A stretch of 64,000 bases of DNA from QWHO01 sp039809865 (GCA_039809865.1 JBDHVW010000035.1:9617-73616), one strand, 5' to 3'; shown: positions 42,999-53,600, numbered from the stretch's first letter. Made by a program: numbers and translations. The notes: a model not told the origin generated them from the letters alone.

Positions 42999-44030
42999 AT
43001 GCTGACGATCGACAGCGGGGGATACCTCCTGGCCTCCATGCAACACGCGGCGCCCCGGCAGCCGTTCCCGCTGGAAGGGCAGCGAGACGTCTTTCAGGCC
43101 CTGGCCGCCCGCCCGGGCGTGCCAGCCGGCCCGCTCCCGGCCAGCCTGGGGACGCAACTCGGGCCGGCCCTGGCGGCGCTGCGCAAGACGGTCAAGGCCC
43201 TGGGATCCGAGCCCACGCCTTTCGAGGTCGACGACTCCAATCTGCGGCGCCTGGTGCGCGCCACTCTGTCGGTCGTGGAGGCCCACCGGGACTCGTTCTC
43301 CGAGAAGGACTACCGGCGGGGCACCCGGGAGCTGCGCAGGTTGTCCTCGGCCGTGGGCAAGTTCAAGGACGCGGGTATCCTCGAGGCCACTGTTCGCGCT
43401 CAGTTTCCCGGGGGGCAGCTGCCCGAAAAGCTTGACAAAGCGATTGGCAAGGAGAAGGACCGGCGGGCCGAAGCCTTTGACGAAACCTGGAAACGCTTTC
43501 GCGAGGTGGGCCTGGGACGCGTGAAGCGAGCCCTGGGCCAACCGCAGGGCTTGGAAACGACCCCCGCCGGCCTTCGGCGCGAGGACGAGAGGCGCAACCG
43601 CCAGCACATCGCGCGTTTGCTGGACCACCTGGAGAAGGCGGGCCTTCAGCACGACTGTCCGGACACGTTCCACGAGGGTCGCAAAGCTCTGCGGGCCGTT
43701 CTGCACGCCGCCCTGGCCTCGCGCGACTCGGTCGCGATCCCGGAGACGGACCTGGAGCGCATGTCCCGCGTGGTGGACGGACTGGGCGTGGCCCAGGATC
43801 AGCACATCGCCTTCACCTGGCTCGAGCGCAAGGGCTTCGCTCCCGAGGCCGCCCGAGCGCGCGCGCAATACGCCGAGCTCCACCGCGCCGAGCTCGAGGG
43901 CGTGGAGGAGCTGCTGGCCTCGGGCACCCTCGAGCGGGTGCGCCAGGCCACCCGCGAAGGTCCGCAGAACGAGGTCTTCCGGCCCCGAAGCCGGCCGCTT
44001 GTCGACAGCACCCGCTCGCTCGTTCTCTAG
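42999..44030 (+). CDS. CHAD-like domain protein
   Basis: A 343-residue helical, strongly charged protein. Two related helical halves fit a CHAD domain: LRRLVRATLSVVEAHRDSFSEKDYRRGTRELRRLSSAVGKFKDAG (about 78-125) and FHEGRKALRAVLHAALASRD (about 222-245), with the usual run of Arg, Lys and His on helix faces. CHAD domains bind inorganic polyphosphate and often accompany polyphosphate enzymes, none of which is present here. TAGGCT ends 6 bp before the ATG and there is no ribosome site. Moderate confidence in the family. Confidence 0.6.
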   Translation: MLTIDSGGYLLASMQHAAPRQPFPLEGQRDVFQALAARPGVPAGPLPASLGTQLGPALAALRKTVKALGSEPTPFEVDDSNLRRLVRATLSVVEAHRDSFSEKDYRRGTRELRRLSSAVGKFKDAGILEATVRAQFPGGQLPEKLDKAIGKEKDRRAEAFDETWKRFREVGLGRVKRALGQPQGLETTPAGLRREDERRNRQHIARLLDHLEKAGLQHDCPDTFHEGRKALRAVLHAALASRDSVAIPETDLERMSRVVDGLGVAQDQHIAFTWLERKGFAPEAARARAQYAELHRAELEGVEELLASGTLERVRQATREGPQNEVFRPRSRPLVDSTRSLVL

Positions 44031-44192
44031 GCCGAGTGCGAAGTTCGGCTTCAGGAAGGCGTCATACTCCTGGTCTCGAGCTCCATGGTGGAGCTCAGCT
44101 GGCATCCGCAAATAGCGTTTAGATTTCCTTCAGCGCTCCGGGTTAAGCTCTCTCCAAAGAGACAAAACGATGAGTTCTGGAGAGCCGAAATC

Positions 44193-44870
44193 ATGCAAGT
44201 TTCCCTGCTAAGCCATGCTCAGGTGGGCTGGACCCGCCAGGCGTCTGCCAACGAGCCGAGTGCTTCCCCCGAGGCGGCACCTCCCACCGACGTGGTCGAG
44301 ACCAGCGCCCCGCCGCAGGCTCCGCCCGAGCCCAACAGAGAAGCCATGTGGGGCGAAGTGAAAGGGCTGGCCAGGAAAGCCGTGCCCTGGGCCATCGGAG
44401 GCGGGGTGCTGCTGGGAGCTGTCGGCGCAGCCGCGGGGTCTTTTGGTGGCCCCGCCGGAGCCGTCCTGGGCTGGGTCGCCGGCAAGACCCTGGCGGGGGT
44501 GCTCACCATCGGCACGGCCGCGGCCGCGGGCGCTTACACTTACAACAAGATCGGCAACCAGTCGGGCCAGCTCTTCTACACCTGCGTGTCCGCCCTGGGT
44601 GGCCTGGTGGGTGGGGCGCTGCTGAGCTTCCTGGCTGTGCCTTTCCTGTCGGCCGTGGCGGGCTCCCAGGGAGGAGCCGTCGGCATGGCTGCCGGGGCCG
44701 TTGCAGCCGCTCCCTTTGGAGTCGGCATTGGCGCCAGGATGGGCGTAAACCGGCAGCTGAAGAACCACGCCGACCAGTATCCCGAGTTGACCCGGGCCGT
44801 CAAGGAAGCCGAGCGGAAAGAGGCGGAGAAGAAGCTGAGCGCGGAGACGTGGGACCGCTCGGAGACGTAG
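44193..44870 (+). CDS. Hypothetical glycine-zipper membrane protein
   Basis: A 225-residue protein of unknown function. After a 70-residue hydrophilic Pro/Ala-rich head come four to five Gly/Ala-rich hydrophobic segments (AIGGGVLLGAVGAAAGSFGG, GAVLGWVAGKTLAGVLTIG, ALGGLVGGALLSFLAVPFL, GAVGMAAGAVAAAPFGVGIG) and a charged helical tail. Glycine-zipper patterns of this type occur in membrane-inserting proteins. ATG 44193 has GGAGAG 8 bp upstream; the longer in-frame start at 44085 lacks support. Confidence 0.6.
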   Translation: MQVSLLSHAQVGWTRQASANEPSASPEAAPPTDVVETSAPPQAPPEPNREAMWGEVKGLARKAVPWAIGGGVLLGAVGAAAGSFGGPAGAVLGWVAGKTLAGVLTIGTAAAAGAYTYNKIGNQSGQLFYTCVSALGGLVGGALLSFLAVPFLSAVAGSQGGAVGMAAGAVAAAPFGVGIGARMGVNRQLKNHADQYPELTRAVKEAERKEAEKKLSAETWDRSET

Positions 44871-45030
44871 ACCCGGGGTGTTCGCCGAGAGAGTGGCCGA
44901 GGCGCTTTCCGCGAGGGGAGCCTGGCTTGCGTGCGCCACGAACGTGACTTGCGAAGACTAGGTATCCGCTCTGGTCGAGCGAGCTCTGGCCCATTTCGGC
45001 AAGCTGGTGCGCGCGCTCAGCGGTCTCCCG

Positions 45031-46992
45031 TTACGGCGTGACCTGCGCGATGGCGTTGCCGATGGCGCAGGTCACCCAGAGATTGCCGTCCGGGCCGGAG
45101 CAGATGCCCACGGGATTGACCAGGGTTGGTTCCTGGAAAGTGGTCATGACGCCCGCTGGCGTGATCCGAACCAGGCCCGCCGTGGCCGAAGTGCCGTCGA
45201 AACTGGAGAGGGTGACCCAGAGGTTCCCGTCGGGGCCGACGCAGATATCCTGGGGATTGCTGTCCACCGGCAAGAGGAATGGGCTGACCGTTCCCGTGGT
45301 GGTGATGGCCTCGACCGCGTCCACGCCGCCGATACTGGGGTTGTCGCGGATGATCCAGAGCCGGCCGTCGGGACCGGAGACGATCGTCGTCGGGAAGGCG
45401 CCGCAGGGCAGCTCGTTGACGACCACGCCGCCGGTGTTCATGAAGCCGACCTGGCTCAGGGCGTTCTCCACGAACCACATGTTTCCATCGGGCCCGGCGC
45501 AGATGTCAGCCAGGGTCGGATTGGCTGTAATGCCGGCCGAGAAGAAGCTGGTGGCGGTTGGTGGCGTATCATTTCTGCCGATGGCTGAGCCGTTGTTGGC
45601 GGCCTGATTGGACGAAAGTGTCCACCAGATGTTGCCGTCGGTGCCCAGGGCGATCCCGGCTGGAAGAGAGCCGGCGCCCAGAGCGATGAATTCCGTGCCC
45701 GCGCCGGCCGTGGTCATGACGCCCACCCGGCCGAGCGAGCCGGCGGGCAGGAAAGGGGGCGACGGCGGGCCGTTGCGCTCGGTGAAATAGAGGGAGTTGT
45801 CGGCCGGGCTCGAGCAGATGCCGAACAGCTGGATCGGGAACGACAGTCCGCTGTTGAACTCGGTAATCACGCCGGCCGGGGTAATCCGGCCGATTCTGCC
45901 CGCAATCGAGCTGGACTCGGTGAACCAGAGGTTGCCGTCGGGCCCGGAGCAGATTCCGGCCGGGAGTGAGCCGGCGTTCGGAAGGGCGAAGAGGGTGGCC
46001 GTCCCGGGAGCGGGGCGCACGTTGAACGGGTTGCTCGTGGAGCCGGTCAGCGCGCCCGAGCTGGCCACCAGGGTGTAGCCCGAGCCGGCGGCGGAGAGGG
46101 TAAGGTCGGAAAAGGTTGCCACGCCGCCCGTGGTGTCGACAGTCAGCGTTCCGCCCAGCGTGGCGCCGCCGGGATTGGCTCCCAGAGCCAGTGTCACCGG
46201 AACCGAGGAGGCGGTGAAGAGAGCATCGTTCTGGTCGCGCACCTGAACGGTGATCGGTTGCAAGGTCACGGTCGCCTGGCCGTTTACAGGCTGCTGGGTG
46301 ATGACCAGGGTGGTGGCCACGGGGCTTACCGCGGCGGAGGCCACGGTCAGGGTGGTGCTCTGGCTGACGCCCTGGAAGGTAGCGGTGATGGTCGAGCTGC
46401 CGTCTGCCAGGGCGCTGGCCTGGCCGTTGGCGTCGATGGTCGCGACGGAGGGGTCGCTGCTGTTCCAGACGACGCCGGCGCCCAGCTGGTTGGAGGTGCC
46501 GTTGGAGAAATTGCCGACGGCTGTGAAGGCGAGGCCAGAGCCCGGGGCCAGGGAGGGATTGGTGGGGTTCAGGGTGAGGCTCTGCAACGTGACGACGTTG
46601 ACGTCCACAAAGTCCGGATCGTTGATTGTGAAGCTTTGGCCGGCGACCAGGTCGAGCGCCTGGTTGAACAGGCCCACGACCGTGTCCCCTTCGAGATACT
46701 CGATGGTGAGATTCCTGGCCGTGATGGGGACGATTAGCCGGATGACGGCTGCTTTGGCCCTGAGATCGGGTCCGAAGACGACATTGCCGGCCGCGTCGGT
46801 GGCCGTAAAGCGCAGCCCCGTGACGTTAGCTGGGATCACGCGGGCCAAAACGCTCTGGACGACGATCTCCGCGGTTTGCACCGGAGGATTGAGGTTCCCG
46901 CCGCCGCCGGACGTGCCGGTGATATCGGTTCCTCCACAAGAGCAGAGCACGGCGCAGAGCAGCGCGATGGCAAAAACAATGAATTTGCGCAC
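45031..46992 (-). CDS. Lipoprotein with Ig-like and streptogramin-lyase-like propeller domains
   Basis: A 653-residue secreted lipoprotein. The signal MRKFIVFAIALLCAVLCSC has its lipid cysteine in LCSC. A Big2-type Ig-like domain follows (LTLNPTNPSLAPGSGLAFTAVGNFSNGTS, about 150-240), then another beta domain (RDQNDALFTASSVPVTL), and from about residue 360 a six- to seven-bladed beta-propeller with repeated ICxGPDGNLWFTE motifs, as in virginiamycin B lyase (Vgb)-like proteins. Catalytic activity is doubtful for such secreted relatives; a binding role is likelier. GTG 46992 starts the signal peptide with GGGGGG upstream; ATG 47007 is a possible alternative. Confidence 0.8.
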   Translation of the reverse strand: MRKFIVFAIALLCAVLCSCGGTDITGTSGGGGNLNPPVQTAEIVVQSVLARVIPANVTGLRFTATDAAGNVVFGPDLRAKAAVIRLIVPITARNLTIEYLEGDTVVGLFNQALDLVAGQSFTINDPDFVDVNVVTLQSLTLNPTNPSLAPGSGLAFTAVGNFSNGTSNQLGAGVVWNSSDPSVATIDANGQASALADGSSTITATFQGVSQSTTLTVASAAVSPVATTLVITQQPVNGQATVTLQPITVQVRDQNDALFTASSVPVTLALGANPGGATLGGTLTVDTTGGVATFSDLTLSAAGSGYTLVASSGALTGSTSNPFNVRPAPGTATLFALPNAGSLPAGICSGPDGNLWFTESSSIAGRIGRITPAGVITEFNSGLSFPIQLFGICSSPADNSLYFTERNGPPSPPFLPAGSLGRVGVMTTAGAGTEFIALGAGSLPAGIALGTDGNIWWTLSSNQAANNGSAIGRNDTPPTATSFFSAGITANPTLADICAGPDGNMWFVENALSQVGFMNTGGVVVNELPCGAFPTTIVSGPDGRLWIIRDNPSIGGVDAVEAITTTGTVSPFLLPVDSNPQDICVGPDGNLWVTLSSFDGTSATAGLVRITPAGVMTTFQEPTLVNPVGICSGPDGNLWVTCAIGNAIAQVTP

Positions 46993-47342
46993 AGGAAAGC
47001 CCCCCATCGATTGTGACAGGCGAGCCTTCCTTTCTCGTCCCGCTATTCCTCCGTGGGGCCCTCCGTTGCTGCGGGTGCCGTTGGACACGCGCTTCTGCTG
47101 TAACGATGCGTCCCGAAGTAGGGAAGGACCTCGAGGACGGCTTCGTGCTCTACGAATATGACGAAGGTCTCACCTGACGAAGACGAAGTGCTCTCTCAGG
47201 CCTTCCTGATGGCAACTGGACTACACGGCTTCCAGAATCCAACCGCCGGGCCCTCGGGTTTTGGTTGGCTTCGGCCGCCGTCGCCCGGACTTGTTTATCA
47301 TAGGCCGCATTCATCATCGGGCCCCCATCAAGCCACGGCGGG

Positions 47343-47476
47343 TTGGGGCGGGACGAATTTTGGGTTGAGGGGCTTCCCAGAATCCCGTCCCGGCGGCAAA
47401 ATTCGTCGCTTGGGCGGGAAAATTTTTGGGGATGCTGGCGGCCTGAAAGCCGTTCCAGCGGCAAAATTTTTCGCGA
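47343..47476. repeat. Two tandem 67 bp palindromic units
   Basis: Both units start TTGGG(G)CGGGA and end GGCAAAATT-TCGC. Unit 1 has the perfect inverted pair GACGAATTTTG (47352-47362) and CAAAATTCGTC (47397-47407). Unit 2 pairs GAAAATTTTTG with CAAAATTTTTC and has an inner stem GCTGGCGGC/GCCG..CCAGC. The units share ends but differ in the middle, like a family of short palindromic elements. Confidence 0.6.
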
Positions 47477-47776
47477 TTGCACGGGCCGTGGCTTGACGGG
47501 GGCTCGGCGGCCTATGATCTCCAACCACTTGGGCGACGGCGACCGAAGCGCGGGCAAAAACCCGAGGGCTCTCGGCGGCCGGTCTCCGGCACCGGTCCCG
47601 AGGGGGCTCTGGCTCCCTCGCACAAGCAAGAACGTTGGAGGTACACCAGGTGCGTGACATGTGTCCCAACTCCTCGCGCCCGGGAAAACCTCGGCGGCCT
47701 CCCGCTCGCGCTTGCCCAGCTTGAAAGCCGAACCAGGGCCGGGCCCCCCGCCAGGTGGCAAATCGCACTTCCACCG

Positions 47777-47808
47777 GTGTAGTGCGCGAAATAGATCTTG
47801 CACTACAC
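47777..47808. repeat. TGTAGT-type intergenic hairpin element
   Basis: GTGTAGTGC, 14 nt, GCACTACAC: a perfect 9 bp stem related to the hairpins at 29990, 30091 and 63206. Confidence 0.6.
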
Positions 47809-48043
47809 TCCCTGCAACGGCACCTCGCCCAGTTTCAGGAGAACCTTTCCACGGGCAGCGCGCCGTAACCAAAAGTGACAGTGCTCAATGAATGTCCCCG
47901 AATTCGGCACCGAGAGCCTCTCTCGCGGCCGAGAACCTCCTCCGAGAACATTTTCCTCCCAAACCCCGCTCGAGTTGCCAGAAACCCACTTTAAACACGT
48001 CGTCTAAACGGCTCCGTGAAGACATTTTTGTCCTGTCGCGTTT

Positions 48044-48073
48044 TTGACTTTCCACGCCCGCACCGGTTAAAAT
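48044..48073 (+). promoter_or_regulatory. Promoter of the HNH gene
   Basis: -35 TTGACT (48044-48049, five of six), 18 bp spacer, -10 TAAAAT (48068-48073, five of six). The expected start falls at the GTG at 48080, so the message would be leaderless. Confidence 0.7.
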
Positions 48074-48079
48074 GGAATC

Positions 48080-49912
48080 GTGCTCAACTATCTCCTCCAG
48101 GAGAATCCCACCTGCGACGAGGGCGCCCTCGAGGTGCCCATGAACGACTGGATGCACGCCATCGACCGCTCCGAGGCCGCCCTCTTCCTCGACGGTCAGA
48201 TGCGCCTCCTCGCCCGCGCCCACGCGCGCCTCAGCCTGCGCCTGGGCGAGGCTCTGCAGCCCATGCTCAAGCGCTCCGGCTACTCCGCCCTCGGTTACGC
48301 GAAGTCCGCCGACTACTGCCGCGAAGAGCTCGGCGCCAGCCAGAGCACCGCCGAGCGGATGGTCCGCCTGCACAAAGGCCTGCAAAATTTCCCCCTCGTG
48401 AACGAGGCGTTCCTGAAAGGCGACCTGAGCGAGTGCCAGGTGCTGCTCTTGCTCTCTCGTCTCCCCAAGCTCGGTGACGAAGCGGGCTGGGTCGAGAAAG
48501 CCCGCGCCCTCACCGTGCGCGCTCTCGAGGAGGAGCTCGGCGCCGAAGCGACCGAGCCGAGACCATGTCCCGCCGGCGAGCGCCACTACCGCTTCACCCC
48601 GGGAACCATGCTCGACTGGCACATGGGCCGCGAGCTGGCCGGGCGCCTCCACGGCAGCGACCTGAACGACGCCCAGTTCCTCGAGTTCCTGGCGGCCGAG
48701 TTCCTGGCCGGCCCCCATCCCCGGCCCACCGACGAGCCCATCCCCGAGGAAGCGCCGCCGCCCCGCGAGCCCCGCACCCGCGAGCTCTGGAAGGTGCTCG
48801 AAGTGGAGTATGGCCGTTGGGACTACTTCGACTGGCAGGCTATCGCTGTTCAGCTTTCGCCCGAGCTGCAGCAGCCCTTGCCCGAGTTGCCGCACGAGCG
48901 GCAGTCCGCCATCAACGACCTGTTCCTCTGCCGCAGGCGGCTCCATCTGCACCTGGGGCGCATGCTCTTCACCTTCAGTCGCCTCAGCCTGTGGCGCGAC
49001 TCCGGCTTCGCCAGCCTCGGTCACTACGCCCAGGAGCGCCTCGGCCTCTCGACCACCACCGTCCACCGGCTGATCACGCGCGAGCGACTGTTCCTGGAAA
49101 ACCCTGACGTCCACGAGGCCGTGCGCGACGGCCAGCTCACCGTCTCCCAGGCCGATGACCTCGCATCGGTCCTGAAGGAAGTTCCCGACTCGTGCACGCC
49201 CGCCTGGATCGCGTTCGCGAGGGGCACCACCACGCGCAACCTCGCCTCCATCGTGAAGGCCACTTGCGAGCTGGCCGAGGTCGACCGCGAGACCTTCCTG
49301 ATGTCGAACTACCTGCCGCCCTCGTGCGACGAGCGCCCCTGGCAGATTCGCGGCCGGGCGCGGCGCTCCGACGAGCCTGTCGACCTCCCGGCCCTGCTCG
49401 GCCCCATCGGGGTGGTGGTCGGTTGGGCCGCCACCTGGATTCCAACGTTGACGCTTCATGCGAAAGCCACCCTTTCGCTGGTGGTCCGGGTGACCGAAGA
49501 GATCCTGCCTGTGCTCGAGGAGGCGGAGCGGGTCGCGGGGGCCCGCACGCCCACCGAGGCGGTCCAGATGTTCCTCGACGGCTTCATCGCCACGTGGAGC
49601 AAAGCCGATCTGCAGACGCGCGCCCAGACCCGGCGCCTGTTCGAGGCGGCGGATTACCGCTGCCAGGTCCCGGCCTGCACGGCCCGCGTCTGCCTGGAGG
49701 CCCACCACCTCCACTTCCGCTCGCAGGGGGGCGGCAACGAGGACGCCAACCTGGCCGTCGCCTGCAAGAGCCATCACCATCACGGCATCCACGCCGGCAC
49801 GATCCGTGCCACACGCACGCCTGACGGCGCCATCCTGTGGGAGATGGGCATCTTCGGCGCCCGGGTCCACCGGGTGTTTCGGAACGAAACACTCGTGAGT
49901 CGGGCTGGCTGA
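48080..49912 (+). CDS. HNH endonuclease-domain protein with duplicated helical modules
   Basis: A 610-residue protein. The C-terminal HNH domain (about residues 523-575) reads FEAADYRCQVPACTARVCLEAHHL, then GGGNEDANLAVACKSHHHHGIH, with all expected His/Asn/Cys ligands. The first 400 residues contain two copies of one module: YSALGYAKSADYCREELGAS...FLKGDLSECQVLLLLSRL (about 74-150) and FASLGHYAQERLGLSTTTVHRLI...VRDGQLTVSQADDLASVL (about 310-380), resembling the DUF222-like region that precedes many HNH domains. No ribosome site precedes GTG 48080; the promoter suggests a leaderless start. ATG 48140 is an alternative start. Biological role unknown; such genes are often multicopy. Confidence 0.85.
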   Translation: MLNYLLQENPTCDEGALEVPMNDWMHAIDRSEAALFLDGQMRLLARAHARLSLRLGEALQPMLKRSGYSALGYAKSADYCREELGASQSTAERMVRLHKGLQNFPLVNEAFLKGDLSECQVLLLLSRLPKLGDEAGWVEKARALTVRALEEELGAEATEPRPCPAGERHYRFTPGTMLDWHMGRELAGRLHGSDLNDAQFLEFLAAEFLAGPHPRPTDEPIPEEAPPPREPRTRELWKVLEVEYGRWDYFDWQAIAVQLSPELQQPLPELPHERQSAINDLFLCRRRLHLHLGRMLFTFSRLSLWRDSGFASLGHYAQERLGLSTTTVHRLITRERLFLENPDVHEAVRDGQLTVSQADDLASVLKEVPDSCTPAWIAFARGTTTRNLASIVKATCELAEVDRETFLMSNYLPPSCDERPWQIRGRARRSDEPVDLPALLGPIGVVVGWAATWIPTLTLHAKATLSLVVRVTEEILPVLEEAERVAGARTPTEAVQMFLDGFIATWSKADLQTRAQTRRLFEAADYRCQVPACTARVCLEAHHLHFRSQGGGNEDANLAVACKSHHHHGIHAGTIRATRTPDGAILWEMGIFGARVHRVFRNETLVSRAG

Positions 49913-50032
49913 GCTCCCCCTCGCGCCGAGCCTGGCAGGAGCGGCACCGTCCGCCTGGAACTTCCTTCAATCGCCCTCCCGCGGAGGGCCTCATGAGCCT
50001 CTCCAGGCCGACCCCTCTCGACGGAGCCTTCC

Positions 50033-50561
50033 GTGAACCACGATCAACTCTTCAAAGACCTTCTCTCATGCTATTTGGCCGCCCGAATCCCGCCGCGGCG
50101 ACTCTGATGACCAGAATGGAGTTCGCCGCCCACGACCGCCCCCGCGTCAAGCTCGAGTGCTTGCGCATCCTGGCCGGCCTGAAGTTGGAGCGCTCTCGAC
50201 TCCGCTTCCTCATCGGCTTCGGCGAGCAGTATCTAGCCCTCACGCCTGAAGAGGCGGGGATCTTTCAGTGCGAGCTGGAACATTCCGATATCCAGCCAAA
50301 GGAGCGCCGGGCCATGATGGACCTCACCAACAGTTGGGAGCAAAAGGGAATCGAACGAGGCCGCCACGAGGGCCTCGAGCAGGGCCGCAACGAGGGCCTC
50401 CAGTTAGCCATCTTACGTCTTGCCCGCAGTCGCTTCCAGCCCCCCGAGTCCGACCTCTTCTCGGCTGTTAACCAGGTCACGACACCGAGCAGCTCACCCG
50501 AATCCTCGACGCCCTGTGCCAGAACGCCGACCTGGCCGAGCTCCGCCAACTGCTCCCCTAG
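50033..50561 (+). pseudogene. Decayed Rpn-family (PD-(D/E)XK) nuclease/transposase-like gene
   Basis: The gene start is intact: GTG AAC CAC GAT CAA CTC TTC AAA GAC CTT reads VNHDQLFKDLL, the normal N-terminus of Rpn/DUF4351-type proteins, but a stop is reached at 50105. In another frame the middle-to-late region continues (RPRVKLECLRILAGLKLERSRLRF..., then the repeat-like GIERGRHEGLEQGRNEGLQLAILRLARSRF). A third frame holds the C-terminus TEQLTRILDALCQNADLAELRQLLP, ending in TAG at 50559. The catalytic nuclease core is deleted and at least two frameshifts separate the pieces. Confidence 0.75.
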
Positions 50562-50693
50562 TCGGTCAGCGCCGCCTGCACCTCCGCGTCCCCCGCGAAT
50601 ATCCCCAGCCCGTTGGCCGTCCCGGGTCCTGGACGCCGCCCGCAAGCTCGTGAACTTCAGGCCTTTTTCAGGCCCACCGCGTTCACTGGAAGG

Positions 50694-53600
50694 GTGAATG
50701 TCCGTCCCACTGGATTGACCCTCGCCTGGCCCTGCCCGGCGACCTCGGTGACCCCTGCCAACGACTCTCCCGAGCAGGTCGCTCGCGACATCCTCGAGAG
50801 CGGCGCCCAGCTCAAGATCAAGCGTCGCTGGTGGTTCGGCTATGCCACGCTGGACGCCGAGAAGGCCGCCGCCAAACTGCGCGAGGGCAATCGTCCCGTC
50901 CAGGTCGTCCGCAACGGGCTCATGCTGCCCGTGCACAACCTCGAGGACCTGACCGAGGTGGCCGTCTTCAGCCACCTGCGGCCGGTGCAGCTGCTCAAGT
51001 CGCCCGAGGTGGGCGAGCAGCTCCTGGCCCTGGAGAAGCTGGGCCCCCGGCTGTTAGACAGGCAGGGCCGCGAGGTGGGCGGTTACGGGGCTTACAACGC
51101 CCTGACGGATAGCAACCACCAGAGCCTGGGGGCTCAGCTCCAGGTCAACGATCTGAAGCTGGCGCTGGAGCTCACCAACCTGCCTGGCCTGGCCGCCTTC
51201 TACCAGAACGACAAGCTCGGCCGGCTCGAGCTGGAGGGTTATCAGTTCTTCGACCGGGGGAACCAGCGCCAGCTCGCGTACGGTAGCACTCCCGAGCAGG
51301 TCGGCAAGGACCATCGCCCCTGGCTGCCGGTCAACGATCCGGACCTCGAGACCAGCGTGGCCAGGTTCCAGCAACTGATGGCGGAGTGCTCCTACGTCGA
51401 GGCGGCCCGGCGGCTGTTCGCTCTCAAGCCCGCCAAAGCCGAGATCGAGAGCCTGTGCCAGAGTTACGGCGAGTCGCGGGTCATCCCGGGCGTGATGCGA
51501 GCGGTGGACCAGCTTCCCACCGCCGAAGTCCTCAAGCTGGCCGGTGAGTTGCCCGGTCTGGGAATCGAAGGCCAGCGAAGATTTCTCGACCTGCTGGCCG
51601 GACGACCCGAGACCGCGGCCGCCGCCAGCCTGGCGCGCCGGCTGCACGAGGGAATCCAGACAACCGACTACGGAATCCTCGTTTTCCGGGCCGCCCTGGA
51701 GAACCCGCCGGTGGGCGACGGGCTGGAAGTGAGTCAGTTCCTGGGCAAGCTGACCGAGCAGTTTGCCGCCACGCGCAACTACTACGACGCAGCCGATCGC
51801 AAGGTGTTCGGGCAGCACGCCCTCGAGGAGCTGGCCAAACATCCCGAGACCCGGCCGGGGGCCGAGCGCATCCTGTCCTGGCAGCCCGATCTGCCCTTCG
51901 GACTGGCGCGCCGCCTGCTGGCCAACCCGACCGTCAGCCAGCCGGACGAGCTGCGGGCTCTGGCAGCCGGGTTCGAGACCGGCGATCAGAAGCTGCGCGC
52001 CCGGTTGCTCGAGGAGCTGAAGGCCGACCCGGCGGGCCGGCAGGCGGCCACGCTCTACGAGATGGGCCAGGCGCACTGTCAGTATGACGAATCCAAGGCC
52101 ATGCTGCTGCGGGCCGCGGTGCGTCATCCCCACATCGCCACCGGCCGGGAGGCGGCCGCCCTCTACCTCGATGCCCTGGGTCAGGTCAGCAACGACCCCC
52201 AGGACTACTACCGGACCCACCACCGCAATCACCTGGCGGCGGCCGCCCTGGAGGGGCTGAAGCAGTTCCCGGACACGCAGGCCGGAGCCGAGCGCGTGCG
52301 GGCCTGGGGCTCGACCTCGCCCTACGGGCCCACGAAGGCTCTGCTGGCCAATCCGGGCGCCCGGACCCCGCAGGAGCTTCGCCGCATCGCGCAGGCTGTC
52401 GAGGGGGGCGATCAGGCCGCGCAAAAGAAGGTCCTCGACGAGCTGGCCGCCGACCCCGCCACCAGCACGGGCGCGGCTGTGGCGCGCGTGGTCTGGGACC
52501 GGTGCCCCAGCGACCTGGGCAAGGTTCCGGCCTACCAGGCGGCTTTGAGCACGCCCGTGGTGTCAGACGGAAAGGCCGCCGCGGCCATGCTGGAAAAGGT
52601 TGCGCAGGAGCTGGACAAGCCCACCCAGGACTACTACAAGTCCTCCAACCAGGCCGGTCTGGGCCAGGCCGTGATCGAGGTGCTGCAGAAGTTCCCCGAC
52701 ACGAAGGTGGCCGCCGAGAAGGTGGCTTCCTGGCAGCCGGCCCATCCCCACGGGATCGCCCGCAAGCTGCTGGAGAATCCCACCGCCAGCACTCCCGACG
52801 AGCTCTGGGGGATTGCTCTGGGCACCGACAACGCCGACACCGAGCTGCAGAATCGTGTCCTGGCCGAGGTTCGGCTCGATCCCGCCCGGCAGAGGTCGGC
52901 CGAAATCGGGCAGACGGCGCTGGCCCGCATGTACTCGGCCGACGGCAAGGCGGCTGCCTTCCGGGCCGCGCTGCGTCATCCGAGCGTGACCTCGGGGGTG
53001 GAGGCCGCCGCCATGTTGAGCGAGGTGGCCGCGGCCATCGACGGCGCCCCTCAGGAGGACTACTACAAGCCCAACAACCAGCGGGGTCTGGGTCAGGCCG
53101 TGCTGGAGATCCTGCAACAGTTTCCCGACAGCCAGGAGGGGGCCCGCAAGGTGGCTGCCTGGAATCCCCAGCAGCCCTATGGCGTGGCCCGGGGCCTCCT
53201 GGCCAATCCGGGCGCCTGGAGCCAGAAGGATCTCCGGGAGATCGCCCTGGGGGCGACGCCGGGGGACGGGGCCATGGAGACGGCCCTGATGGCCGAGTTG
53301 AAGGCTTCTCCGGACACCGAGAAGGCCGTCACGCTGCTCGAGAGCGCTTACAGCGCGACTTACAGCCCCCAGGGCAAGACCCAGCTCTTCCGAACCGCGC
53401 TGCGGAGCGGGAAGATCGAGAACGGCTCCCAGGCGGCCGAGCTGTATCGCTCTGCCTATAAGGCGTTGAAAGCCTCCGCGGACAACTACCTCGACCATTC
53501 CGAGCAGGCTCTGGGGGTGGCCACGCTGGCCGGGCTGGAGAGTTTCCCCGAGACGCAGGCCGGGGCGGCCCGGCTGAAAGCTCTGAGCCCGGCCCGTCCG

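Larger units (their letters stand above)
46993..48067. other. 1.1 kb intergenic region rich in dyad symmetry
   Basis: No convincing gene is found. It includes a two-copy 67 bp repeat with AT-rich arms (47343-47476), a TGTAGT...ACTACA hairpin (47777-47808), and a large number of shorter GGCGGCC-type segments. The HNH gene promoter lies at its right end. Several short open frames exist on both strands but none has a ribosome site or family match. Confidence 0.5.
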
